A stretch of 64,000 bases of DNA. Origin: Argyresthia goedartella (Eukaryota > Arthropoda > Insecta > Lepidoptera > Argyresthiidae). The notes beneath the pieces are model-generated. The model saw nothing but the letters and a program-made list of their open reading frames with translations. It was not told where the DNA came from and did not search any database. Made by a program: the position numbers and the translations under genes. The first letter of the stretch is position 1. Each line of letters starts with the position of its first letter. Positions 40,270 to 50,557 of the stretch are shown in pieces. The stretch spans positions 44,230,208 through 44,294,207 of the forward strand of contig OX463806.1 in assembly GCA_949825045.1 (NCBI GenBank), given 5' to 3'.

Positions 40270-43188
40270 ACTTTATCAGAGGATCAAATATCAACGAAGA
40301 ATGTGTTCAATTTTAAACAAGGAAATACTACGAAAACTTTGGGTCTCGGCTGGAGTCCAAACTCTGACGTGTTCATACTCAACTGGGACATGGAAGAACC
40401 TCCAAAAAAGGCTACAAAAAGGAGTCTTTTATCTGAGATATCAAAACTCTACGACCCGCTTGGCTGGCTCTCACCCATTACTGTGTCAGCAAAACTTATA
40501 TTTCAACGAATGTGCGCAAGAAGGGGGACGCCGACCCACGTATACAGTGATAACGGAACTAACCTGGTCGGGGCGTCAAAGGCACTACGCAAAGAATTCG
40601 ACTTCTACAAGACGATACTTACACCGCAATTCTTTGACAAAATAAATACTCTCCAGGTCACCTGGCATTTCAACGCCCCCGCGTGGCCCAGCGCTGGCGG
40701 TCTCTGGGAGGCTGCAGTGAAAGGGATGAAACATCATCTACGGCGAGTACTTGGAGACCAAAAACTTACTTACGAAGAGTTTACTACACTACTGGCACAG
40801 ATAGAAGGCTGTATGAACTCGAGACCGCTGTGCCCACTGACGGAAGATCCAGATGAATACTTCAACTACTTGACGCCGGGCCATTTTCTCACAGGCAGTC
40901 CGGTAATGACAATCCCGCAAGCTAGCGATGCTGACGTCAGAAACATCGACTTGAGACGAAGGTGGCGTCTAACCGAACATATGCTGCAGCAGTTCTGGAA
41001 GGGCTGGTCGAATGAGTACCTGACACAGCTGCAAATTCGGAGCAAATGGAACAAACCAACTGAAAATGTTCAAATAGATGACGTCGTGCTGGTAAAGGAG
41101 GATAACCTGCCTCCCGGGAAATGGGCACTTGGCCGGGTAATCAAGACTCATCCCGGTCCAGACGGATACGTGCGAGTGGCCACGATAAAAACTCAAACTA
41201 CTACTTTGAAAAGGCCCATCGTAAAACTATCACCATTACCGTTGCCGACCAATGCCAAAGATGACGCTGCACAAAACGATCCCGACAAGAATGCACCCAA
41301 GCGCAAAACAAATGCGAAGAAAGGCTTTTCAATGTTATTAAACTTACTGATAACGCTCTGTGTGTTTACAACTCAGACACACGGAAGCGGCGGCAACATA
41401 GCAACGAGGGCTCATATTACACCATTGGAAGCCGCGCGCCCTATCTACTACGAGACGAGAGGCAAAATACAAACAATCAATGACGAATGGACACTCCTAA
41501 TGTACTATAACTTGACTAACTACTGGGATGGAGTTCATCGTATTGAAGCATATCTCGCTGATGTGAAGGATCTTTGTGAAAAAACCGATCCAAGATACTG
41601 CAAATCTACGCTGCAACAGCTTTATCACGAGGTCGAAATACTCAGCTACTACAACACCATACTACTTGCACCGCACACGCATCTATCAAGTAGAAAGAAA
41701 CGTGGACTATTAAACGCAGGAGGCTACACAGCCAACAGCTTATTCGGCATTCTAGACCAACACTTTGCGGATAAGTACCAAAAAGACATAGAGGCAGTAC
41801 AGAACAATGAAAACTACTTGCTCGAACTAATTCGGAATCAAACATCCATAGTGGAACTAGAAAATAACGTACTCAAGAAAAGTGAAACCAACATCCAGAA
41901 GCAATTTTTGATGATTGATGGATTTATGAACCAAACAAACAAAAACTTCGCCAAGATCGAATCAGAAATGGAAGCAGTGATGGCCTCAAATTACTTTAAC
42001 TCAGCGTCACTTTCCCTACATTTCCTGATAAACAATTTGAAAGGAGTACAAGAAATGCTTTTTGAAACCCTGACTGAAGTCTACAAAGGTCACATGGAAG
42101 TCCGGCTTCTGTCCCCAGTCAACCTTATCAAGCAACTAGACGCTATATCAGCAAAACTGCCGAGAACATTATCTCTGCCGACAAAAAATACAAAAGAGGG
42201 TATGAAGGACTTGTACAAACTCCTCTATGTGAAGGCGAGAGTAACAGAGACTTACTTCCTATTCGAAATCCACATACCATTAATCTCGGACGAAATCTAC
42301 ACATTTTATCAAGCTATACCGTTACCTATTAAAGTAAACAAGGAAACTTTTACCATGAAACTATCATCAACCTACATCGCCGTAAACTTTCGGAAAAATA
42401 CGTATATAACATTGATGGAAGAAGACTTGAAGCACTGCGTTCAACAAAAAACAGACAACTTTTTGTGCTACAAAAATCTTCCTGTCTACAACTTAAATAA
42501 CTATAAGATCCCATGTGAAGCAAAACTACTGGGTCATCACTCTAATTTGCCGTGCGCAGTCACCCGTGCGCCGTGCGAAGACGAATGGATCGAATTACAT
42601 GCACCAAACACATGGTTAGCTAAGTGCTGCGCGACTTGCGCCTTTCGAACCATATGCGATAGCGACGTGACAATGGAAACTTTGACATCATCCGGGATAG
42701 TAACTCTTGCTCAAGGATGTATCCTACAATCGAATGAGCTAACTATCTTCTCGCACAACCAATACAGCAGCGACGCTAAGCTGGAATACAACTTCAACAT
42801 ACCGCTACTAAACTCGTCGATAAATAACATTGTGAATATCACATATCACAATCAGAACCAAGCGTTTCAATATAACACTGCCGAATTAGATGAGATTGAC
42901 AAGAAAATTAACTCGCAGAAAGACCGCAACTATCTCCCATCATCGGTCACAATCCACGACGTCCATCAATACGCGATCAGCTACATCCTCCTAGCAGCAG
43001 CATTTACGGTCCTAGTCATATGGATTATAAGAAGATGCTGTCCTCACATCTGCACAAAAATGAGACGCACGCAAGCTCGCATGGAAATCATCGAGCTACA
43101 GACGCTATCCAAAGCGAAACAGCAACAAGCGCAGAAGGCGCATCCCACTTCAGCTGATGGTGATAATATCGCCTTTAATTTTGACTAA
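40270..43188 (+). CDS. env: Pao2 integrase remnant fused to F-like Env
   Basis: A continuous frame (open from 40270; first usable start 40303) with three parts. First the end of RT (SKLYDPLGWLSPITVSAKLI). Then, across an in-frame deletion of RNase H and integrase front, the integrase core end: VYSDNGTNLVGA, GLWEAAVKGMKHHL and NSRPL, with its basic tail. Last, with no stop, an envelope: hydrophobic signal-like FSMLLNLLITLCVFTTQTHG, an RKKR site near codon 467 followed by GLLNAGGYTANSLFGILDQH, helical region, paired cysteines (CCATCAFRTIC), anchor ISYILLAAAFTVLVIWII and basic tail. Single-frame Gag-Pol-Env is known for the Drosophila BEL/Pao element roo. Confidence 0.9.
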   Translation, partial: TLSEDQISTKNVFNFKQGNTTKTLGLGWSPNSDVFILNWDMEEPPKKATKRSLLSEISKLYDPLGWLSPITVSAKLIFQRMCARRGTPTHVYSDNGTNLVGASKALRKEFDFYKTILTPQFFDKINTLQVTWHFNAPAWPSAGGLWEAAVKGMKHHLRRVLGDQKLTYEEFTTLLAQIEGCMNSRPLCPLTEDPDEYFNYLTPGHFLTGSPVMTIPQASDADVRNIDLRRRWRLTEHMLQQFWKGWSNEYLTQLQIRSKWNKPTENVQIDDVVLVKEDNLPPGKWALGRVIKTHPGPDGYVRVATIKTQTTTLKRPIVKLSPLPLPTNAKDDAAQNDPDKNAPKRKTNAKKGFSMLLNLLITLCVFTTQTHGSGGNIATRAHITPLEAARPIYYETRGKIQTINDEWTLLMYYNLTNYWDGVHRIEAYLADVKDLCEKTDPRYCKSTLQQLYHEVEILSYYNTILLAPHTHLSSRKKRGLLNAGGYTANSLFGILDQHFADKYQKDIEAVQNNENYLLELIRNQTSIVELENNVLKKSETNIQKQFLMIDGFMNQTNKNFAKIESEMEAVMASNYFNSASLSLHFLINNLKGVQEMLFETLTEVYKGHMEVRLLSPVNLIKQLDAISAKLPRTLSLPTKNTKEGMKDLYKLLYVKARVTETYFLFEIHIPLISDEIYTFYQAIPLPIKVNKETFTMKLSSTYIAVNFRKNTYITLMEEDLKHCVQQKTDNFLCYKNLPVYNLNNYKIPCEAKLLGHHSNLPCAVTRAPCEDEWIELHAPNTWLAKCCATCAFRTICDSDVTMETLTSSGIVTLAQGCILQSNELTIFSHNQYSSDAKLEYNFNIPLLNSSINNIVNITYHNQNQAFQYNTAELDEIDKKINSQKDRNYLPSSVTIHDVHQYAISYILLAAAFTVLVIWIIRRCCPHICTKMRRTQARMEIIELQTLSKAKQQQAQKAHPTSADGDNIAFNFD

Positions 43189-43368
43189 CTTAATTTCAAC
43201 CCAAAATTCTTAAGTACTGTGTTTAGTTATTAAGTTGAATTTTATAAGATATACTTCAAGTTTGTATTATGCTTGTATTATGTTGCTTTGAATGATTTTA
43301 TTTTACTGATTACTGTGTGTTATTATAATACAGTTTACTACCCCTACTATCTTTGGGGTTTCGGAGCA

Positions 43369-43584
43369 TGTACGGTTACACCGTGCATATAATGTTTTGT
43401 TAACGTGGCAGTTTACTCAGCCCGCATATTTCTACCGTAATAAATTTAGTTGACCACTTACAGTGAAGACAAAATGACGTGTTTCATTACTACCACTACT
43501 TTACTACTTCATTCGTAACAACTCACTACTAGAACTTTATACAACTGTGTGGAAAGTGCCGTCTACTAAGCACTTGATCATACA
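43369..43584 (+). repeat. Pao2 3' LTR
   Basis: 216 bp, preceded by the polypurine-like GGGGTTTCGGAGCA. Followed by the AATAT target duplication. Confidence 0.93.
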
Positions 43585-43589
43585 AATAT

Positions 43590-43917
43590 CTATTCCCATC
43601 TTCACGTATTTCCCCAGAGTAGGCGTGTACAGAGACAAAGGATTATACAGTGACAGCTGTGGAGACCCCTTTATAAAAAAACCCTTAAGCTAGCATGTGG
43701 CGGTAAACCCTTGCTTTGTTAAACTTTTGTCGAATATAAAAAAACATTTGTTTTATGAATTTGAAGTGTTGGGCTGTATGGGAAAAGAGCCCTTTCAGTG
43801 GGTCTCTACATTTGCTGTTGATGGTACCTCTTGCTTCCTCAACATTCTGACGCCTCTTCATACAATCTCTTCGGTTGGTGTGATTCTCAATTTCCTCTTC
43901 ACTACATAGTCAGGTCA
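43590..43917. other. Intron, nothing recognised
   Basis: Short frames only. No repeat shared with the rest of the window was noticed. Confidence 0.4.
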
Positions 43918-43919
43918 TA

Positions 43920-45194
43920 AGTTCTGTCACATGTGCAATATGAAATAATTTAGACATGTTTATTATTTATGTAAACATTTATATAGCAAAATGAACTTAA
44001 TAAAACATAGATTCTTATGGTAATAAAGTTTATTCAAAATGACCCCCGCGATTTTGAATACAGGCCTTTATTCTGCGCGGCCAGTCGTCTATCGCAGCAC
44101 GAACGAGGTCCATGTCAATATCGGCGGCTGCCTTAATCAAGGATGCCTTGAGTGACTCCAAATCAGGATGAGGCTTTGAGCAGGCCTTTTCCTCCAAGTG
44201 TTGTCATATCTTGTAATCTAACGGACTCAAATCTGGACTGGAGGAGGGCCAGTCTTCGTGCCGGATGAAGTCGATTTCACGCGCCGCCAGCCTTTCTTGT
44301 GTGCTTTTCGCTCTATGAGCTGGCGCAGAATCTTGTTGGAATACCCAGTGCCTGTTATTAAACATGGTATGAGAAACAGGTTCCACAAGGTTCTTGCGGA
44401 CTGTATTTTGATACACAACTGCATTCGTTTTTACGCCTTTCTCACAAAAATGTACCTCAGTTAAGCCCCAATAAGAGACTCCCAACCAAACCATGAGCGA
44501 GGATGGAAAATGACCTCGTTGGACACGCGGAATACGGTTGCTCGCTTCTTCACTGCTGTGTGCGTACACCTTATCATTTTGTTTGTTGTAGCTCTCTTCC
44601 ACGGTGAAAATTTTTTCATCCGAAAAAAAGAATTTCCCGATGCTTTTTTCCCGCGTACCGCTTCAACAAAGCGCGCCATCTCTTCAGTCTCAGGTCCATT
44701 AAACGAGCGTCCAAACGATGTCCTGTTTTTCTTCGATATGCCCTAAGCCCTAAGTCTTCATTTAACACCCTTTTCACCGTGGTCCTGCTTAACCCCATCT
44801 GAAGGGCCAACAGTTTCTGCTTACGTATGGGATTTCTTTGAATTCGTGCCTTCACAGCTTTTATCACTGCTGGAGTCCTAACAGAGCGAGGGCGACCACT
44901 TCTTGACCTGTCATCTACACTAAGAGTCTTCATTGTATCGTTTATGGTACGATAAACGAATCTTTTGGTTATATTCATTCAGTAAGTCGAAAATCTGAAT
45001 TGGCGCGTAACCGCAACGATGCAACGCAATAACTGCGATACGGTCTTCTTTAAGTGTCCACTCCATATTTAAAAATGAGGATAATTCTAAAAAGTACACA
45101 TTTTTATTTTCATGAAAAATTCGAAATTCGAATTCAATAAACTTTTTTGTGGCCAGCGTTCTAAATTCAAAAGTTTTTATTGTGTGACAGAACT
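43920..45194 (-). mobile_element. mariner-like element of the DD37D (maT) type
   Basis: 1,275 bp. Terminal inverted repeats AGTTCTGTCACA (43920-43931; mirrored at 45183-45194), flanked on both sides by TA (43918-43919, 45195-45196), the mariner target duplication. Complete in length, transposase broken. Its right end is 43 bp before a SCAP exon. Confidence 0.92.
44030..45066 (-). pseudogene. DD37D mariner transposase, inactive
   Basis: Helix-turn-helix DNA-binding part (RIAVIALHRCGYAPIQIFDL; SGRPRSVRTPAVIKAVKARI), then the catalytic core: SDEKIFTVEES (first D), FQQDSAPAH (second D) and SSPDLSPLDYKI (third D). Thirty-seven residues separate the second and third D, the DD37D spacing. Breaks: frameshift near 44.96 kb, frameshift in a T-run near 44.62 kb, and a TGA at 44204-44206 just after LDYKI, where most relatives have Trp. 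Homology continues to TAA at 44030-44032. Confidence 0.9.
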
Positions 45195-45237
45195 TAATTT
45201 GGGCTTTGTATAGGCGAAAATAATAATCTGTCATCAG

Positions 45238-45331
45238 ATGCGTCTGTTCTCGGAACTACGCGGAGTGGCGCGCGAGTTGGACGGAGAAGGAAGAATACCT
45301 CAAGATCATACAGAAGCAACCGGCCATGCAG
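45238..45331 (+). CDS. SCAP: SCAP exon (cytosolic, after last span)
   Basis: Acceptor TCATCAG, donor GTAGGT. Encodes CVCSRNYAEWRASWTEKEEY, matching the SCAP post-membrane LCPRNYGQ. Phase 2 in, phase 0 out (94 bp). Only 43 bp separate it from the mariner, so its branch point must lie within that gap or inside the mariner end. Confidence 0.88.
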
Positions 45332-45691
45332 GTAGGTGACTGTCGAAGATTTATTTGAATAAAGAACGAGTTTTCCCGGAGATGAGAACTAAATCGATTA
45401 GGATGTCAACGAAATCGTATATTTCAAAACTAAACAGGGTGTAAAAGGTGAATTCTAATTTTGATTCTGACGTAATTCCGAACAATCTTTACTATAAAAA
45501 GGGAGACCGACGCATAGCTCTGCCCATCCCTACTGTTGACAGATACCTAGTGCTACTTCTAAGAACGGCTTCACTTTACTTTTGAGCTCTTCAGACATTT
45601 TGTGCGGAGCTGCCGACCGATTAATATCAATCAATCAATCAGTCAATTAATCAGCCCACATTCACCCACTGCTGAGTACAGGCCTCTTTTT

Positions 45692-46078
45692 AGAGTTCCG
45701 TACCCGAATGGTGCCAAACGGGACCCTATTACAAAGTCCGTCCGTCTGTCTGTCACCAGGCCGTATCTCATGATCAGTGATAGACGCATGAAATTTTCAC
45801 AGATGATGTATTTATGTTGCCTCGTTAGCAACAAATACTAAAAACAATATAATAAATATTTATGGGGGCTCCCATATAACAATTCTTTCAATACCACATG
45901 CAAACTTATGAATGCACCTGATTACGTAGATGGAGTGTGAAAGTAGCCGCACCAATAACTATGTAAATAACATTTTGCTATGTAAAATCCAAATTATTCA
46001 CTCCACACCATCCCTACCATTTTACGGTGGTACGGAACCCTTCGTGCGCGAGTTAGACTTGCACTTGACCGGTTTTTT
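45692..46078 (+). repeat. GGGTTCC interspersed repeat, copy 2
   Basis: Starts AGAGTTCCGTACCCGAATGG and ends GTACGGAACCCTTCGTGCGC with a CACTTGACCGG tail. About 46 bp upstream (45630-45680) is an (ATCA)n run and CACTGCTGAGTACAGGCCTC, resembling another common lepidopteran repeat tail. Confidence 0.7.
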
Positions 46079-46345
46079 ACCACGCCGTCTACTCCGGTGG
46101 TGATCTTCCCGCAGCCACTGCCTGCCAGCTGTGGCGATGATGTCGTACGTCCATCTGGCCGGTGATCTGCGCACTGGACGCCCTGTGGTTCTGGGAAGCC
46201 ACTCTGTAACCACCTTGGTCCATCTTCCGTCATCTCTCCTTGACAAGAGTCCCGCCCACCCCGACTTAATCGACGATCTTTGTACGACGTCTTATTTCTG
46301 TATTGCGAACACGATATTGAAGTATATCACCCTTCTTCTCTTCAG

Positions 46346-46423
46346 TTTGTGATGGAAGCGGTGCCGCTGGTGGTAACAGGCCATCAGCACGAGGTGGAGT
46401 GCCTCGCCACTGATGGAGACAAG
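46346..46423 (+). CDS. SCAP: SCAP exon (start of WD40 domain)
   Basis: Acceptor CTCTTCAG, donor GTAAAC. AVPLVVTGHQHEVECLATDG matches the first WD repeat of SCAP ([20 protein letters not shown]). Phase 0 to 0 (78 bp). The WD40 domain binds the SREBP carboxy terminus. Confidence 0.95.
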
Positions 46424-47185
46424 GTAAACATCAGCATCGTCATCTTCAGCGTGTCTGGAAAAGCTCTGTATAAGCCGTAATAGAGAAAGAGACCGGCAAT
46501 GACGGCTCAAGGCATACATTGGAGCGAGACGGCATGAAGACGCAGCGGCAGTCGGTATATAATTTCCATTTCCACTCCCTTTCTTTCGTTGAACGAGTTG
46601 AACAGTATGTTGAGCGAAGGCGAAGTACACAGCGTAGATGTCGCAGTTAAATACCGGCATTTAACCAAGTCACTACAATTGACAAGTGAGTGAACGAAAC
46701 GTTTACCGAGTTGTCCAAACGTTCCTAGGCAACAAGATATCAATATTTTTTTATGTGTACTTAAGTTTATGTTTAAGTATTTTTTGTTGTTCTTACATGT
46801 TCAACCTAACACGAAGGATAAAGGGGGCTTTGCTTATCTCACCCCCTTTACCCTTCGCCTAAGCTACCGCAATGTTTTGCCCCGATGTAAGCTGTGCAAA
46901 TCAGCTGTTGTCGTGACGCCATCTTGTTTTCCTACACGCTGGCTTTCCGTAAGAAAGATTGTTAATTGTTTTCGACAATGCTTTATTTAAATCAAAATGC
47001 TAGTGACTTGGTTAAACGTCGGCATTTAATTAACGGTCTAGAGAGTTAGTTAAATGTCTGATTTAACCAACCAATTACGACATAAACAAAATGTAAACAA
47101 TGTATGATGATGGAATTATTTGACGTCAAGCGGACCCCATAGACGTCGTTCAGTCAAAAGCTACCAACGCCATGTATTGAAAGAA
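46424..47185. other. Intron with hairpin module
   Basis: 46745-46880 carries the CCTAACACGAAG...CGCCTAAGCTACCGCA module, here with a GC-rich hairpin (CGAAGGATAAAGGGGG / CCCCCTTTACCCTTCG). Same module at 63.4-63.5 kb in the same orientation. Nothing else recognised. Confidence 0.55.
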
Positions 47186-47656
47186 GGATGATTATAGTAG
47201 TTTATGTAACTGCATCATAATGGAGGGCATTAATACTCGAGAGTGTGTTTATGAAACGAGCCGAAGGCGAGTTTCATAATAATATCACTCGAGAGTTTTA
47301 ATGCCTAATTATGTACAGTTACATACACTAGTTTATTTACACACATATCATAAGCTCTCTTTGATGTGTTCAGTAACCGCATGTTCGACCGGCATGGTGG
47401 CATTGATAATTCCTTTGCATTTGTTTAGCTTGTTCAGTAGTACCAACTTCACAAACAAAGTAGGGGCAGCACGCAGGCGGGCGTCGGCGTTCGAAATTTG
47501 AATGTCATAATATGTAGAAAAATTACACATTATGGTCATAATGTGTAATTTTTCAGATAAGAAATGAGTTTTTACCAAGTAGTTTAACATTATGCTGATC
47601 GTAACGTGCGGTTTTTGTACGCAGTAAAGAGGGTTTATGATACGTGTGTAAATAAA
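47186..47656. repeat. Composite MITE, copy 2
   Basis: The outer unit, about 47192-47335, is a long imperfect hairpin (ends TAGTTTATGTAACTG / CAGTTACATACACTA; inner CTCGAGAGTG and TTATGAAAC/GAGTTTCATAA). The inner unit, about 47332-47656, has TTTATTTACACACATATCAT ends, as in copy 1. A palindrome ACATTATGGTCATAATGT lies inside. Confidence 0.75.
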
Positions 47657-47733
47657 TTTACATATATTATACTGATAAATAGATAGTTTACAGTATAACA
47701 GTTTTGAATATGTACCAATCCGTATTATTGTAG

Positions 47734-47816
47734 GTTGTCAGTTCGTGTCTCCAAGGCTCCATCAAGGTGTGGGACTCTCAGCATGGAGACTTGCTCACAA
47801 AGATCGACCGCGCCAG
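47734..47816 (+). CDS. SCAP: SCAP exon (WD repeat 1 end)
   Basis: Acceptor TTGTAG, donor GTGACT. VVSSCLQGSIKVWDSQHGDL is a WD repeat end and matches SCAP [20 protein letters not shown]. Phase 0 in, 2 out (83 bp). Confidence 0.95.
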
Positions 47817-47927
47817 GTGACTGACCTTATTTTATACTATCTACCACATGCTTCTAAGTTGATTGCAAATGATTGATTGCAAAAAAAGACTGTGAAAAAT
47901 AAAAACAAAAACGCTTTCCCATTTCAG

Positions 47928-48001
47928 CTTCTTCAAAATGCAAAAAGAGCTGTATGATAAAGTGAACTCGAAGAAAGCTATCGTCGTCCAAGAAACAGAA
48001 G
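47928..48001 (+). CDS. SCAP: SCAP exon (WD40 insert)
   Basis: Acceptor CATTTCAG, donor GTAACC. Encodes a Lys-rich stretch with low conservation (FFKMQKELYDKVNSKKAIVV), in the long variable insert after the first WD repeat. Phase 2 in, 1 out (74 bp). Supported mainly by frame continuity and good splice sites. Confidence 0.75.
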
Positions 48002-48086
48002 GTAACCACTTATTAGATTGCTGATAAGATAATCTATTTTGAATTCCATTTTACCTGTATTAACACTGTTTTTATATTTGTTTCAG

Positions 48087-48139
48087 TGTTTGTACCACCA
48101 GATGTAACCCCAAAGAGTAAAAACAATAATAATAATGAG
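48087..48139 (+). CDS. SCAP: SCAP small exon (WD40 insert)
   Basis: Acceptor TGTTTCAG, donor GTAATT. Only 53 bp, encoding VFVPPDVTPKSKNNNNNE. Phase 1 in, 0 out. Supported by phase and splice sites only; the Asn run may vary between individuals. Confidence 0.65.
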
Positions 48140-48189
48140 GTAATTTTCTAATTATAATTGCTAATTGCTAATTGTTCTTATTGGACTTG

Positions 48190-48600
48190 AATTTACACCC
48201 TGCGCGCTGAACTGAGGTTCCTGCGGTAGTGTTTGGGTGCGGGAGGGGTGTTGCGTACATGCTGCACCGACTGAAGTCTCGCACCATAGAGATATCGCGA
48301 CAGCAAACCCCTACCGCACCGAAAAGCGGCCGCCGAAACCTACTGACTTCAGGGCGCTCCTGTAGGGTGTTCCACCGCTATTGAGAATATCGCTTCGCAG
48401 GCGGGCTTTAAGCTCCGTCGCGGTCTCACGCAGCACCTCAGCGGACTGCGGTACCGACCCTCGGGCACCGGAGGCCAACCCACACTGACGCCCGCTGAGG
48501 CCACCAAGTACGAGTTCGCTAAGAACTACAGGTACCAACATCACCTCAGAGATACCGTAAACAACAACACCTAAGTATAACAAGAGATGCGCAGGCGGCT
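48190..48600. other. GC-rich intronic segment, unknown repeat
   Basis: About 400 bp clearly GC-richer than its surroundings. It looks like the 3' part of a non-LTR retrotransposon but has no frame or tail I recognise. Confidence 0.35.
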
Positions 48601-49390
48601 AGGTAGGCTCCCTTAGTATAGGGAGCTTAGACGTATAACTCACCTATTTCTCACGTTTCATTTAAATATAGTTTCTTCTGAAAGAGTAGAGTATTCTAAC
48701 ATTGGGACATATATATCTTAACCGTATTGAATTCATCCCTTCGTGGTGACCAAATCAATATGATCATGGGAATTCATTTATGTCCCGTGAGCGTTCTGAT
48801 TACGTCCCGTCGTATGGACGAAACTCATACGGTTAACATAAGAAGTCATACATAAGAATAGCCGTAACCATATTGGCCTCGTCAACAGGTAGAGTTAAAT
48901 GATATTATTATTTGCATACGCTTCGCTCCGTTCCACTTAGCTATGCTCGGGTTCTGCTTCTTCAAGCTACGACCTAACCTGTAACCCAATTAAAATTTAA
49001 CTACAATAACCTACTCTAGCCAAATTTGGCTTTTCATTTCTTGTTGTGACATTTCAAGATGTCCGGAAAACGTTCCATTTGATGTTCATACGAATAAAAT
49101 AGTATACTTCCATGCATATAATATATAATAGCGTTCTGTTAAACGTAACATAAAAATGACAGGCGCCTTCACAAAATTCATAAAAACCTAGTATTAGGCA
49201 GCATTTCCAAAATGGCCTTTTTTGGCTTTATCTCTTCCTAGTACTAGGTTCTTGGTCCTAAGTTCTAGGTCCTATGTCATAAAAATCCCTTTTATCTGCG
49301 CTGCAGTTACACAGCGCAGGCTGGCTTGTCCCTCGGTAGTCACAGTTGAGGTAGTCGGCTAAACTTCAACCTCTTTTTCATAGCAGGATG
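48601..49390. other. Intron, nothing recognised
   Basis: AT-rich, with CTAGTATTAGG / CCTAGTACTAGG short inverted motifs near 49190-49260. Confidence 0.4.
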
Positions 49391-49396
49391 TCATGC

Positions 49397-50075
49397 TCAG
49401 GGTGGGTGCTGCAACCCTGCCATCTTTACCAGGTTCAGACTGCTTGAGCCCGACTGGACTTTTGCTTTCAATTGACGTGGTGGTGATATGCATTCCAATA
49501 AAAAGGGCTCTTCTATTGAAATATGTTTAAGTCCCATGGGGCCTCTCTCACAATTGTGGTAGCTATTTTCTAGCTTATATGCACCTCTTTTAGTATTGAC
49601 ATTTTGTAACAACAGACACATTCTTAAGACTTTCCAGATCATTTCTTATTTTATTTACCTGACTCACAGATGCACATTCGTGCATTTTATCTTGCATCAC
49701 CTTTACTTCGCTTTCGCAATCGAAGTGTATCTTTTAACAGCCTTGTGACATCGACGTGGTCGAAGGGAACCGGGGGTCGTCTGCTGAGATCCCGGGCCAC
49801 GAAGAGAGGTGTCTTCTCAGGGTCATTTCCCTTCATCAAATTGATGATGTTTTCCAGCTCTCTCTGGGACTTCCCATGTTTTATGTTGCATGTTGTTGGC
49901 ACAGATTGAAACAAAATATTTTTCGCACATAAAATCTCTTAGCCGTGAAAGCTGTTGAGCAGATCTTTATCATGCTCTCATCTGTCATCACTTCATCCTT
50001 GTACTGGATGAAGGCAAGCACCTCACTAATGACTATAATGCAAGAATTGCATTTCACAATCTTCGATGACGGCAT
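49397..50075 (-). pseudogene. Retroelement-like coding remnant, minus strand
   Basis: Three broken frames read in order on the minus strand: SSKIVKCNSCIIVISEVLAF; then RELENIINLMKGNDPEKTPL, FVARDLSRRPPVPFDHVDVT and RLLKDTLRLR; then a further short frame to 49397. I recall this type of sequence from uncharacterised lepidopteran proteins that look like the first ORF of a retroelement, but the family is not certain. Frameshifts separate the pieces. Confidence 0.45.
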
Positions 50076-50557
50076 CTTTGCTGATTTTAACGCCCCGTGA
50101 AAAGTAAATCAAGTTAATTTTGTTATTGTGTATACTTTCTGAATCTTGCGATCACTTTGGTTTGACACAAATAATGGTGCTTACGCAGCCCGGATGCACA
50201 ACCAACAGCCCAAAGTTTAACGGCCATTCAAAGGCATGTTCTCACTGTCTCTCGCTCGGGAAGCGAAAGAGACAGTTTGATACTCGCCCGGTTTCTGAAA
50301 GGAAAATTAGCCGTGACAACTTGTTAAACGCATTTCAGCCAATTACATGCCGCTATTTTGAATTAATGATCGATTAATCGCTTGTTACATTTGACAACTC
50401 TTTCGGAAACTCTTTCTCATCTAAACTTGGTTTGCTGGTAAACATCTCCTGTTAGAGACGAGCCCGCCTTCGTAAACTAAAAAGCGTACTTTACTTTGCT
50501 TCATTCTATAATTTTCTGTAACAAAAGTAATTTAAATTTTTGGCCATTCTCAGAGAG

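Larger units (their letters stand above)
36760..43584 (+). mobile_element. Pao2: BEL/Pao LTR element with env, defective
   Basis: 6,825 bp with 216-bp LTRs (36760-36975 and 43369-43584) that differ at one base I could see, and a 5-bp target duplication AATAT (36755-36759 and 43585-43589). The interior is badly broken: gag has several stops and frameshifts, pol has one in-frame TAA, and RNase H plus the front of integrase are deleted in frame. The env frame is intact and fused to the end of pol. Confidence 0.95.

Noticed and set aside
46292..46660. 122-codon minus-strand frame
   Set aside because: Overlaps a SCAP WD40 exon in antisense; no domain.
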